This document shows positions 36,601 through 43,584 of a stretch of DNA of 64,000 nt, in pieces. The notes under the pieces were generated by a model. That model did no database searches. It was not told the origin of the DNA and was given only the letters and a program-made list of their open reading frames with translations. Each line of letters opens with the position of its first letter. The first letter of the stretch is position 1. The stretch lies in NCBI RefSeq assembly GCF_946478805.1, contig NZ_CAMLDC010000003.1, positions 186,001 to 250,000 on the forward strand. The letters run 5' to 3'. The position numbers and the translations under genes are program-made. Source of the stretch: an uncultured Fluviicola sp. (lineage in GTDB: Bacteria; Bacteroidota; Bacteroidia; Flavobacteriales; Crocinitomicaceae).

Positions 36601-36887
36601 CGCGTAATCCAGGCTCCGAGAATAATGACAATAAAAGAAATATGGAAAAGCAATACGGCAATTTTCTCCCGTTTCCACATTTGGTAGCGGAAAATGTTTG
36701 CCACCAAATTCACACACAGAAATGCCAATAATAATTCGAACCATTTTGCATTGTAGATCCATAGCTTTGCTGCTTGTGTATTTTCGTATGATTCAATAAA
36801 TGTAGCTATTGCAATTGCCGAAAGGAAGACGAATAATCCCATTGCCATTGCCCTCATTGAAAAAAGGCCTTTTGCTAGTTTTTCCAT
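33681..36887 (-). CDS. Fused cytochrome c biogenesis protein CcsBA
   Basis: 1,068 residues, the large fused form. The N-terminal ResB/CcsB-like part has several membrane helices and a large periplasmic domain; the middle has a His-rich HVHDHEHHHEHSEQQ stretch (about residues 505-520); the C-terminal CcsA part has many helices and the tryptophan-rich haem motif WGRYWGWDPKETWAL. It moves haem out and attaches it to apocytochromes c. Candidate promoter at 36916-36949. First gene of the redox operon, overlapping GPx by 4 bases. Confidence 0.92.
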   Translation of the reverse strand: MEKLAKGLFSMRAMAMGLFVFLSAIAIATFIESYENTQAAKLWIYNAKWFELLLAFLCVNLVANIFRYQMWKREKIAVLLFHISFIVIILGAWITRYISYEGMMMIREGAASNIVYTSDPYLWVNVNDGKEFQLTNDVKAILAESYPFNSVSMDIEFPKHKTPISIEYVDFKSKQIDTIEINPKYKTSALDIVTDGMKSNYLIDNDIFSLNGLNIAFSDQLVNGVNVYRKNDTLRLRPNMPLQYIPMKEMQKARQSGIAPPDSVFVKVAPGEEVVFATTTLYQIAGQQFVFKQEIPNAGKILRPSGMRDVGSDYLTVKITDGNKSKLVRLEGGAKMVGVPVFFEFNGLNYHLEYGMKRIKIPFYMKCNDFMLDRYPGSDMPSSYASDLQVLDTAHNEFGTKHVFMNHVLDYGGYRFFQSSYDADEKGTILSVNHDFWGTNITYLGYLMMFIGMIFSLFAPASRFRELIGNLKTSNAKVTVSILFALASLTAFAQDSSGHVHDHEHHHEHSEQQLPAANVKPVVYFVSEEQSDELATLLVQDNRGRIIPMHTLCDQLLSKLYRANKYEDRNAVQTIMSMHMYPDYWLDQKVILVPSALFDKYNLTKYVSFRELTDETGNFKWINDYNQALQKTESQQSETQKKLIKLGEKYQVLLGVINWNYMKIIPLKGDNANRWFMPFNQELMMKDSVTSKLALNYISSLNDAAKSNNDFSNSTKLLNELKKLQRSLSPASILPTETHVKMEVSYNKMGIFKNSGNSYFSFGMILLIIFFIRVFFNPSEKSERRYSIIAKILFVLMGIIFLYHGAGLGMRSYISGHAPWSDGYEAMVFIAWVIVLAGFIFSRVSVVILAAAALLAWFFIFVSQLNLLDPEITPLQPVLKSYWLMIHVAIITSSYGFLGLGFVISFVNIILYLARDSKKGQEVTKIISILTAVSEMTVTIGLFMLTIGTFLGGIWANESWGRYWGWDPKETWALVSVLVYAIVLHLRYIPGLKGKFAFNAAAMWGYAAILFTFFGVNFILVGLHSYANGDGSVNLPWYVWLSILAFLILTIVAGIRNKQYLKAQRELL

Positions 36888-36915
36888 GTAAAAACGGATT
36901 GATAATTTTCAGTTG

Positions 36916-36949
36916 CAAAAGTAACCATTCCGTTGGGTTTTACGCTCAA
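36916..36949 (-). promoter_or_regulatory. Candidate promoter of the ccsBA-GPx-bshB1 operon
   Basis: On the minus strand TACTTTTG (36923 to 36916) matches TAnnTTTG and a TTG lies 23 bases upstream (36949-36947), the upper limit of the accepted spacing. It would give a 5' leader of roughly 20 bases. Confidence 0.45.
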
Positions 36950-36969
36950 AACACATTTTATTTTCTCCC

Positions 36970-37088
36970 GCCGATCACGTAGATTCTGCGGAAGAAGTAT
37001 TGTATTCAGTGAGATTCAAAGACGAAGATATCCATTCGCAAAAAAAATACTATCCAAAGCATCTCCAATTTAAATCTGCGTGATTCGC
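36970..37088. repeat. CACGCAGAT-type dyad repeat
   Basis: Left arm 36970-36990 (GCCGATCACGTAGATTC...) and right arm 37072-37088 (AAATCTGCGTGATTCGC) are complementary at about 13 of 17 positions. The rest of the gap between ccsBA and the zinc-ribbon gene holds no gene. Confidence 0.45.
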
Positions 37089-37101
37089 AAAATCTACTGA
37101 C

Positions 37102-37133
37102 AAAAAAAGAGGATCCGTGTAACGAATCCTCTT
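37102..37133 (-). terminator. Terminator of the zinc-ribbon/Nif3-like operon
   Basis: On the minus strand the stem AAGAGGATTCG / CGGATCCTCTT with a TTACA loop and one mismatch runs into seven T residues, 22 bases after the stop codon. Confidence 0.8.
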
Positions 37134-37155
37134 CTAACAACTTGTGTTTATATGC

Positions 37156-37911
37156 TTACTCTGCGTCTACTACATCAGCAGGAACTAAAATTCTTCCGCA
37201 ATGTTCGCAAACAATTACTTTTCTACGTGTATCGATATCCAACTGGCGTTGAGGTGGAATCTTATTGAAGCAACCTCCGCAAGAATCACGGTCAACACCA
37301 ACTACAGCCAATCCATTTTTTGCATTTGTACGCAAACGATCATATGCCTCAATTAATCGGGTATCGATCAATGCTTTTGCTTTTTCTGATTGTATAATCA
37401 ATGCATCCTCTTCTTTTTGCGTTTCTCCAACGATTTCATTCAACTCATCTTGTTTCACTTTCAAATCGCCCTTACGAAACTCCAAACGCTCTTTTGCTTC
37501 GTCAAGCACTTCTTTTTTGGAAGAAATCTTGATTTTAGCCTCTTTCATGCGTTTATCGTGCAATTTGATCTCTAACTCCTGGTATTCGATTTCCTTCGCC
37601 AACGATTCAAACTCACGATTGTTACGTACGTTATTTTGTTGATCCTTGAACTTTACAATAGCAGCTTCCGCATCTTTCATTGCCATCTTACGATCCGCAA
37701 CTTCCGTATCTAATTCTTTCGCTTCCTCTTGCAGGTTCTTGATTCTAGTCTCTAACCCTTCGATCTCGTCTTCCAAATCCTGAACCTCCAAAGGCAATTC
37801 ACCACGTACGGTTCTAATTTTATCGATTTGAGAATCAATCTTTTGCAACGCATACAATGCGTCCAACTTTTCAGCAACTGTTGTTTCTTTTGTACTTGCT
37901 TTTGCAGCCAT
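37156..37911 (-). CDS. Coiled-coil protein with C4 zinc ribbon (HP0958/DUF164-like)
   Basis: 251 residues. A long coiled-coil hairpin from about 15 to 185 (LQKIDSQIDKIRTVRGELP, KFKDQQNNVRNNREFESLAKEIEYQ), then a C-terminal zinc ribbon CGGCFNKIPPQ...CEHCGRIL. Relatives bind nucleic acid or protein partners; in Helicobacter one stabilises RpoN and flagellar mRNA, which cannot be transferred here. It follows the Nif3-like gene by 3 bases. Confidence 0.88.
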   Translation of the reverse strand: MAAKASTKETTVAEKLDALYALQKIDSQIDKIRTVRGELPLEVQDLEDEIEGLETRIKNLQEEAKELDTEVADRKMAMKDAEAAIVKFKDQQNNVRNNREFESLAKEIEYQELEIKLHDKRMKEAKIKISSKKEVLDEAKERLEFRKGDLKVKQDELNEIVGETQKEEDALIIQSEKAKALIDTRLIEAYDRLRTNAKNGLAVVGVDRDSCGGCFNKIPPQRQLDIDTRRKVIVCEHCGRILVPADVVDAE

Positions 37912-37914
37912 ACT

Positions 37915-39009
37915 TTAGAGATAATTTATCGGATTCGTATTTACACTCGTTAAACGAACCGCAAAATTAGTAAATTTTTTCTTCAATTGTGCTACTAACC
38001 ACTCAGAAGTATATTGTTCCGACTCAAAATGACCGATATCCGCGATCATTAAGTGATTTTCAGCATCGAAAAATTCGTGGTATTTAAAGTCACCGGTGAT
38101 AAAAACGTCTGCTTTCGCCCGAATTGCATCTTTTAATAAAAAACTTCCGGATCCACCACAAACGGCAATGGTTTTAACGACCGATTTGGTCGGATTGGTA
38201 TATCTGACAGTCCCGCAATGGAAAGTTTTCTTTATAAAATGTAAAAACTCCATGGCTTCCATTCCCTTTTCCAAAGATCCGATCATACCACTTCCAATGT
38301 ATTCATTGGTGTTGGATAAACCTATCAGATCGTAAGCAATCTCTTCGTACGGATGCGCTGCTTTCATAGCTTGGAGCACAGGGGAAACAGCATGTTCGGC
38401 AATAATCACTTCAATTTTTACCTCTTTTACCACTTCCAGTTCACCTGCTTTTCCCAAGAATGGAACTGCATTTTCGTCAGGTCTGAATCTTCCTTCTCCT
38501 TTTGAACTGAAGCTGCATGAATCATAGGAACCAATCATTCCGGCCCCGGCCTTTGCCATCGCTTCGCGTAATAAATCTGCATGCGTTTGCGGAGCAAAAA
38601 CAATCAATTTGTGGCATGTTGCAGCTTTCGGGCTTAATATTTTGAGATCCGTCAGTCCCAGTTTTTCGGAAATGATATGATTTACCCCGAAATGTACATT
38701 ATCGAGGTTGGTATGTATTGCAATCAGGTTGATGTCATTTTTGATAGCTTTTGAAACAGTCCGTTCCACATAGTTCGCACCTGTTATACGTTTCAGTCCC
38801 TTGAAAATAATGGGGTGGTGTGTCAGAACCACATTCGCCCCATGAAGAATTGCCTCGTCAATGATCGTTTCAATACAATCCAATGCAACCAGGATCCCTT
38901 TGATTTCCGCATTCGGGTCACCAACCAGTAATCCCGAATTGTCATAGGATTCCTGGTAAGCGAAGGGTGCTATGTGATTCAAATAGGAAACGAGTTCTTT
39001 TACCTGCAT
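37915..39009 (-). CDS. Nif3-like dinuclear metal centre hexameric protein
   Basis: 364 residues, the long form with an inserted domain (about 130-235). Metal-ligand motifs are present: LTHHPIIFKG, AIHTNLDNVHFGVN, and the C-terminal ADIGHFESEQY. The family forms toroidal hexamers with a two-metal site; GTP cyclohydrolase-type activity has been proposed for some members, and the physiological substrate is unclear. A TATCTTTG -7-like box is found upstream without a good -33. Operon with the zinc-ribbon gene. Confidence 0.92.
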   Translation of the reverse strand: MQVKELVSYLNHIAPFAYQESYDNSGLLVGDPNAEIKGILVALDCIETIIDEAILHGANVVLTHHPIIFKGLKRITGANYVERTVSKAIKNDINLIAIHTNLDNVHFGVNHIISEKLGLTDLKILSPKAATCHKLIVFAPQTHADLLREAMAKAGAGMIGSYDSCSFSSKGEGRFRPDENAVPFLGKAGELEVVKEVKIEVIIAEHAVSPVLQAMKAAHPYEEIAYDLIGLSNTNEYIGSGMIGSLEKGMEAMEFLHFIKKTFHCGTVRYTNPTKSVVKTIAVCGGSGSFLLKDAIRAKADVFITGDFKYHEFFDAENHLMIADIGHFESEQYTSEWLVAQLKKKFTNFAVRLTSVNTNPINYL

Positions 39010-39229
39010 TTTTAATGAATTGGATTATCAAAGATACGAAATCCGACAGTAAATAAGCAGTAATCCGGCAATAATCAACAACCAAATTGCATTTATCTTC
39101 ACTTCGATCCCAAAAACAGGATTGAAAGAGACAACGATCATGTTTTCCAGTGATTTATATCATATTTTCCTGCATAAAGCGCGCTTATTTTTGTAATCTA
39201 AACAGTCGTATAATCAATAAAACAAAGTC

Positions 39230-39613
39230 ATGAGTAATAGCGGATTTATTTCTGATCAACATAAAGAAAACGTTGAATGGTCAAGCAAACTGGATTTCTA
39301 TAAAGATGAAATAGAGATTCTTCAAAAACGATTAGACGAAATTGCCAGTAAAAACACGAAGAAAGAAGTGCTTATTTCTGTCGAATATTTCCAAAACCAA
39401 CTAATCATCCATCGAAATACCATTGATGAAATACAGCATGGGGTAAACGTATCGGAAGATAGTCTCCTAAATGAAGTAAAGAAAAATCCTGTCGCTACAG
39501 ATCATCGGAAAACGGGATATCATCAAACCGAAAAAGAAGAGATTCAAGTCCTTGAAAAAACCTTCAAAGAGTTACGTGAAGAATTCAATCGATTTGTATC
39601 TAAATGGATTTAG
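39230..39613 (+). CDS. Hypothetical coiled-coil protein
   Basis: 127 residues, no signal peptide, mostly helical and charged: KLDFYKDEIEILQKRLDEIASKNT, a central FQNQLIIHRNTIDEIQHGVNV and a C-terminal helix TFKELREEFNRFVSKWI. Similar small soluble proteins occur in Bacteroidota without known function. A TATTTTTG -7-like box lies at 39186-39193. A strong hairpin follows. Confidence 0.7.
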   Translation: MSNSGFISDQHKENVEWSSKLDFYKDEIEILQKRLDEIASKNTKKEVLISVEYFQNQLIIHRNTIDEIQHGVNVSEDSLLNEVKKNPVATDHRKTGYHQTEKEEIQVLEKTFKELREEFNRFVSKWI

Positions 39614-39644
39614 AAATAGATCCGTTACTTCAAAAACCAACAAA

Positions 39645-39670
39645 AGGGAGCTTTTAAATAAAAGCTCCCT
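39645..39670. terminator. Bidirectional terminator between convergent genes
   Basis: Perfect 12-bp stem AGGGAGCTTTTA / TAAAAGCTCCCT with a 2-base centre (larger loop in practice), between the coiled-coil gene and the GT2 gene. Confidence 0.75.
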
Positions 39671-39686
39671 CCCTATTTCTAATATT

Positions 39687-40670
39687 CTACAAAACAAAAA
39701 AGCACTTTTCTTTCACTTGTTCCGGATACAATTTCTGCAACACCTCATCAGCCAGTAAGGTTGTATTTAAAATTTGTGCCTGATTACAAGCTGGAATTTC
39801 ATTCAAACCAGTGATCGGATGACCTGAAATACCTTTCGGAAATTTTTCAGGTTCATTGGAAACCCAAATAAATGGTACCGTTTTCCCGATCAATATTTTC
39901 GCAGTTATGCGTCCCTTCTGCCCTGTTCCATTGACAATTAATTGTTGAGCAGAATCCCAATCCAACTTAATGAATCGATTGACTTTCAAGGAAAAAAATG
40001 CCTGCTGTTGATAGTCTTCACTTGTTTTTGATGTTCGCAAATCATGATCACGCCATAAATGGGTTACCGAATCCAATCCTTTAATCGAAAAACCCGCTTC
40101 GAACCAACGAAACAACAAATCGTAATCCTCCGGATAATTTAACCCGGAAAAACCGCCGCATTTTTCCAAATCAACTTTCAGCATCATCCAATTCCCGGAA
40201 GCAATGGAACATTCGCGATAAATCTGCGCATAAAAATCCGAGTTGTCCACCCGATCGGTCAACCACCTTTCATATGCCTGATAACCCGCAGAAATCAATC
40301 CGGTTTCGGAGAAGTATTTTACTTTTCCTGTTACAATTTCGCTTTCTCCGGTTTGAAGCGCTTCTAACATCTGTGTCAACTTGAAATCAGGCATGATATC
40401 ATCTGCATCCATGCGCGTGACATATTCTCCTTTCGCTTCCAAAAAAGCAGTACAAAGCGCATCCACAATTCCCTTTCCTTTATTTTCAACTAACCTGATC
40501 CTTGGATCATGCAGCAAATCAGCCAGTGCCCCCAGCTCATTTTCTGTGCTATGATCATTCACCAAGATCCATTCCCAATCGCTGTGTGTTTGTTCCAAAA
40601 TGGACAAGGCAGTCTCCCGAATGTATTTTTCCGCATCGCGGTATGGTGTAAGAATCGAAATCAGAGTCAT
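39687..40670 (-). CDS. Glycosyltransferase family 2 protein
   Basis: 327 residues. GT-A fold with ISILTPYRDAEKYIRETALSI, ILVNDHSTE, and the metal-binding MDADDIM; acceptor-side aromatic residues follow (YPEDYDLLFRW). Soluble, no membrane helix. Transfers a sugar, probably to a surface glycan. The -7-like box TAAATTTG at 40675-40682 would put the transcription start on or next to the ATG, so the mRNA may be leaderless. Confidence 0.9.
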   Translation of the reverse strand: MTLISILTPYRDAEKYIRETALSILEQTHSDWEWILVNDHSTENELGALADLLHDPRIRLVENKGKGIVDALCTAFLEAKGEYVTRMDADDIMPDFKLTQMLEALQTGESEIVTGKVKYFSETGLISAGYQAYERWLTDRVDNSDFYAQIYRECSIASGNWMMLKVDLEKCGGFSGLNYPEDYDLLFRWFEAGFSIKGLDSVTHLWRDHDLRTSKTSEDYQQQAFFSLKVNRFIKLDWDSAQQLIVNGTGQKGRITAKILIGKTVPFIWVSNEPEKFPKGISGHPITGLNEIPACNQAQILNTTLLADEVLQKLYPEQVKEKCFFVL

Positions 40671-40674
40671 CGGG

Positions 40675-40682
40675 CAAATTTA
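40675..40682 (-). promoter_or_regulatory. Candidate -7 element, possibly leaderless GT2 mRNA
   Basis: TAAATTTG ends 4 bases before the ATG (40670). A -33 TTG is not found at the expected distance. No later start is possible without losing the conserved first beta strand. Confidence 0.3.
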
Positions 40683-40692
40683 TGTTTTTATT

Positions 40693-40735
40693 TTACGAGA
40701 GCAGACGAGCGCAGAAGCACGCAGATCACAAATTT
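40693..40735. repeat. CACGCAGAT-type repeat remnant
   Basis: GAGCGCAGAAGCACGCAGAT shares its words with the dyad repeats at 20932-21045 and 36970-37088. Only one arm is recognisable. Confidence 0.35.
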
Positions 40736-40766
40736 AACGCCAGAAGACGGCTGAAGATACATTTCG

Positions 40767-40794
40767 ATTTGCAATTCGCAATTCGCAATTTACT
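40767..40794. repeat. ATTCGCA heptad array
   Basis: ATTTGCA, ATTCGCA, ATTCGCA and ATTTACT in exact 7-base steps, in the divergent gap between the GT2 gene and lpxK. Same family as the AATTNCG arrays, in the opposite orientation. Confidence 0.55.
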
Positions 40795-40801
40795 ACTTTT
40801 A
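40768..40801 (+). promoter_or_regulatory. Candidate lpxK promoter within a heptad array
   Basis: TTTG (40768-40771), 22 bases, TACTTTTA (40794-40801; last base differs from TAnnTTTG). The -33 element is one of the repeat units. Confidence 0.28.
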
Positions 40802-40806
40802 CCTCC

Positions 40807-41847
40807 ATGGAAAAATTCCGATTGCTTCTTCTCCCTTTCTCCTGGCTTTACAGCTTGGTTGTAAGTTTGCGAAATTGGTTTTACAGTATCGGAATTTTCA
40901 AATCGAAAGAAATTCCCGGAGCTTCCATCTGTATAGGAAACATTACGGTCGGAGGAACAGGAAAATCTCCTCTCACCGCTTATATCGCCAAATTGTTCGA
41001 ATCGCAAAAACCGGTCATCCTATCACGCGGATACGGAAGAAAAACACAGGGTTTGATTATAGCGAATGCAACCAGTTCAGCGGGTGAATTGGGTGATGAA
41101 CCGATGATGTACTGGACAACTTTCAATCAGCAAGTTCCTGTCGTAGTAGCTGAAAAAAGACAAATCGGTGTGGATTGGATCCGCGAAAACAAACCGAATT
41201 CCCTGATACTTTTAGATGACGCTTTTCAGCACAGAGCTGTTAAAGCCGGTTTGAATATTTTATTAATGACCTATGACCGCCCCGTTTTCAGGGACTTTGT
41301 TTTTCCTGCAGGAAATTTGAGAGAACCGAGAATCGGAATGAAACGTTCGGATATCGTGGTCATTACGAAATCACCCAAGGGTCTTCCTGAAAAATCAAAA
41401 ACCCTTTTTTATCAAAAAATTCCACTTTCAAAAGACCGTATCTTCTTCAGCGAAGTCATTTATGGAGATTTGACCGGCCTATTTGGAGAAATTTGGGAAC
41501 CGGTTGATCAAATAATATTGGTAACAGGTATTGCCCAACCCGAACCACTATATCGTTTTTTAGCTGAGAACCATCCGATTGAAGCAATCAGATTCCCGGA
41601 CCACCATGCTTTTACTCGTGCCGATATTCAACAGATTCAGCAAAAAGTTGCTACTTTTGCCCACCAACGTTGTGCGGTAGTTACAACGGAAAAAGATGCG
41701 GTGCGCTTTGCGGAATGGAAAGAAGTGATTTTAGAAAGCAAGATTCCATTTTTTGTACAAGGCATTTCGCTGAAAATAGATAGAGAACAAGATTTTAAAG
41801 ATTTACTCAAAAATTATGTTGTTAGAGCAAATGAAGGAAGCTGCTGA
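40807..41847 (+). CDS. lpxK: Tetraacyldisaccharide 4'-kinase
   Basis: 346 residues, full length. N-terminal membrane-association helix (LLLPFSWLYSLVVSLRNWFY), Walker A GNITVGGTGKSPLTAYIAK, then LSRGYGRKTQG, GDEPMMYW and LDDAFQHR, which carries the Asp/His catalytic region. It phosphorylates the lipid A disaccharide precursor at the inner membrane. lpxH, another lipid A gene, lies 5.5 kb downstream. It overlaps the next gene by 32 bases. Confidence 0.96.
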   Translation: MEKFRLLLLPFSWLYSLVVSLRNWFYSIGIFKSKEIPGASICIGNITVGGTGKSPLTAYIAKLFESQKPVILSRGYGRKTQGLIIANATSSAGELGDEPMMYWTTFNQQVPVVVAEKRQIGVDWIRENKPNSLILLDDAFQHRAVKAGLNILLMTYDRPVFRDFVFPAGNLREPRIGMKRSDIVVITKSPKGLPEKSKTLFYQKIPLSKDRIFFSEVIYGDLTGLFGEIWEPVDQIILVTGIAQPEPLYRFLAENHPIEAIRFPDHHAFTRADIQQIQQKVATFAHQRCAVVTTEKDAVRFAEWKEVILESKIPFFVQGISLKIDREQDFKDLLKNYVVRANEGSC

Positions 41848-42631
41848 TTATATTAACAGCAAGACACAGGTCAAACCAAGTATCGGGATCATTTTAGGAA
41901 CAGGTTTAGGCGGATTGGTTAAAGAAATTGAGGTGATTGATGAGATATCCTACCAGGATATTCCTCATTTCCCGGTTTCCACAGTGGAAAGCCATTCCGG
42001 AAAATTGATTTTCGGAAATTTAGGTGGAAAAAAGGTTGTTGCCATGCAAGGCCGTTTTCACTTTTACGAAGGTTACAACATGCAACAGGTAACATTTCCT
42101 GTTCGGGTAATGAAATTATTGGGTATTGAGCGTTTATTTGTGAGTAATGCTTCCGGTGGCGTGAACCCGGATTTTGTGGTTGGTGAAATCATGATCCTGG
42201 ACGATCACATCAATTTGTTCCCCGCACATCCGTTGATCGGTAAGAATATTGATGAATTAGGCCCTCGTTTCCCCGATATGAGTGAGCCATACGATCATCA
42301 GATGATCGAAGTAGCGAAAAACATCGCTGCTGAAAACAATATCAAGGTTTCGGTTGGAACTTATGCAGCATTGACCGGTCCTACGTTGGAAACTCCTGCT
42401 GAATACGGATATGTTCGTGCAATCGGAGCTGATGCTGTCGGAATGTCAACGATTCCTGAGGTGATTGTTGCCCGTCATATGGAAATTCCATGTTTTGCGA
42501 TATCCATCATTACAGATTTAGGAGTTCCTGGAAAAATTCAAAAAGTGAGTTTACAGGACGTAATAGATGTCGCCAGCAGACAAGAGCCTAAAATGACATT
42601 GATCATGCGTGAACTGATTGCTAAAATTTAA
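41816..42631 (+). CDS. Purine nucleoside phosphorylase (PNP-I, inosine/guanosine type)
   Basis: 271 residues from ATG 41816; the ATG at 41831 would reduce the overlap with lpxK from 32 to 17 bases. Trimeric PNP features: IILGTGLGGL phosphate loop, HSGKLIFGN, GRFHFYEGY, the NASGGVNPDF strand, ALTGPTLETPAEY and GMSTIPEVIVARH. It splits purine nucleosides with phosphate for salvage. Translationally coupled to lpxK with no known pathway link. Confidence 0.94.
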   Translation: MLLEQMKEAADYINSKTQVKPSIGIILGTGLGGLVKEIEVIDEISYQDIPHFPVSTVESHSGKLIFGNLGGKKVVAMQGRFHFYEGYNMQQVTFPVRVMKLLGIERLFVSNASGGVNPDFVVGEIMILDDHINLFPAHPLIGKNIDELGPRFPDMSEPYDHQMIEVAKNIAAENNIKVSVGTYAALTGPTLETPAEYGYVRAIGADAVGMSTIPEVIVARHMEIPCFAISIITDLGVPGKIQKVSLQDVIDVASRQEPKMTLIMRELIAKI

Positions 42632-42652
42632 GTTTGATTCAATAAATTGTGA

Positions 42653-42685
42653 AAGCCTTCCCGAACATTCAGGAAGGCTTTTTTG
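42653..42685 (+). terminator. Rho-independent terminator after the PNP gene
   Basis: Stem AAGCCTTCC / GGAAGGCTT, 10-base loop, TTTT tail. The tail overlaps the -33 element of the next promoter. Confidence 0.88.
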
Positions 42686-42710
42686 TTTTAGTAATATTTC
42701 CCTATTTTTG
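42683..42710 (+). promoter_or_regulatory. Promoter of the Fn3 lipoprotein gene
   Basis: TTG (42683-42685), 17 bases, TATTTTTG (42703-42710), matching TTG-N17-23-TAnnTTTG. The ATG is 27 bases further on. Confidence 0.5.
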
Positions 42711-42736
42711 GTTTCTGAATAAAAATCAATCTACTC

Positions 42737-43423
42737 ATGAAACAGACTTTATACATCACCTTCTGCGCATTATTTATCGTTACTGCCTGTAAGAAAAAGG
42801 AAAATCCTCCCGCTGAAGAAACTCCAGCACCTACAAACTTATGCAGCAAACCTTCAAACCTTGGTTTATATACGCTGGGACCTGAGGTATATTTTCATTG
42901 GGATGACAACAATGCGACTGCTTCCAGTTATTATCAGTTCGAATATGGAATAACCGGTTTTTCTCATGGTTCAGGTACAGTGGTAACCACATCCAGTACT
43001 ACCAGCACCAATGTATCCATGGCTGCAGGAAACGTTTATCAATTTTACGTAAGAGGCTATTGCGATGCCATCGGTGGATACAGCGACTGGGCCGGACCTT
43101 TCAGTTATTTCAGTAATGAAAATCACAATATGTGTTTGGCACCAAGCAATGTTCAATACACCATTGAAGTAAATGGATTCAGTGAACCGGTTGGTGCGAA
43201 TTTCACATGGAGCCACAACGGAGAATCCGATTTTGAATACACGATTGTTGCAAACGGAGCATCACCTGCAGGTGGAAATATTCACAGTATCTCTTTCAGC
43301 CAAGGAACTCCAACCATGTTTTTAACACAAAACACGGATTACGATTTTTATGTCCGAGCAGTTTGTAAAGATGGAAACAAAACAAGCTGGGTTGGACCAA
43401 AAGATGTAAATATCGGAGGGTAA
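42737..43423 (+). CDS. Lipoprotein with two fibronectin type III-like domains
   Basis: 228 residues. Lipobox IVTAC (Cys19) followed by KKKE, then a Pro/Glu-rich linker. Two Fn3-like repeats of about 90 residues: the first with VYFHWDDNNATASSYYQFEYG and QFYVRGYCDAIGGYSDWAGP, the second with NFTWSHNGESDFEYTIVA and DFYVRAVCKDGNKTSWVGP. Each carries one cysteine in the YVRxxC strand, as in Fn3 domains of Bacteroidota surface proteins. Binding partner unknown. Confidence 0.82.
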   Translation: MKQTLYITFCALFIVTACKKKENPPAEETPAPTNLCSKPSNLGLYTLGPEVYFHWDDNNATASSYYQFEYGITGFSHGSGTVVTTSSTTSTNVSMAAGNVYQFYVRGYCDAIGGYSDWAGPFSYFSNENHNMCLAPSNVQYTIEVNGFSEPVGANFTWSHNGESDFEYTIVANGASPAGGNIHSISFSQGTPTMFLTQNTDYDFYVRAVCKDGNKTSWVGPKDVNIGG

Positions 43424-43442
43424 ATCCCTTCTCTCTATTTAT

Positions 43443-43470
43443 AAAAAGCAATCCTCGGATTGCTTTTTTT
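43443..43470 (+). terminator. Rho-independent terminator after the Fn3 lipoprotein
   Basis: AAAAAGCAATCC / GGATTGCTTTTT with a 2-base centre and a run of eight T residues. Confidence 0.9.
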
Positions 43471-43584
43471 TGCTTCCGCTGGAAATCTCTCTTATACAAA
43501 TTGCATTATAATTCAAAAAAGAATCTATTTGAGGCCATTATTCGGTGAAAAAACTCGAAATTTGCGACTCAGTTAAAATACACT

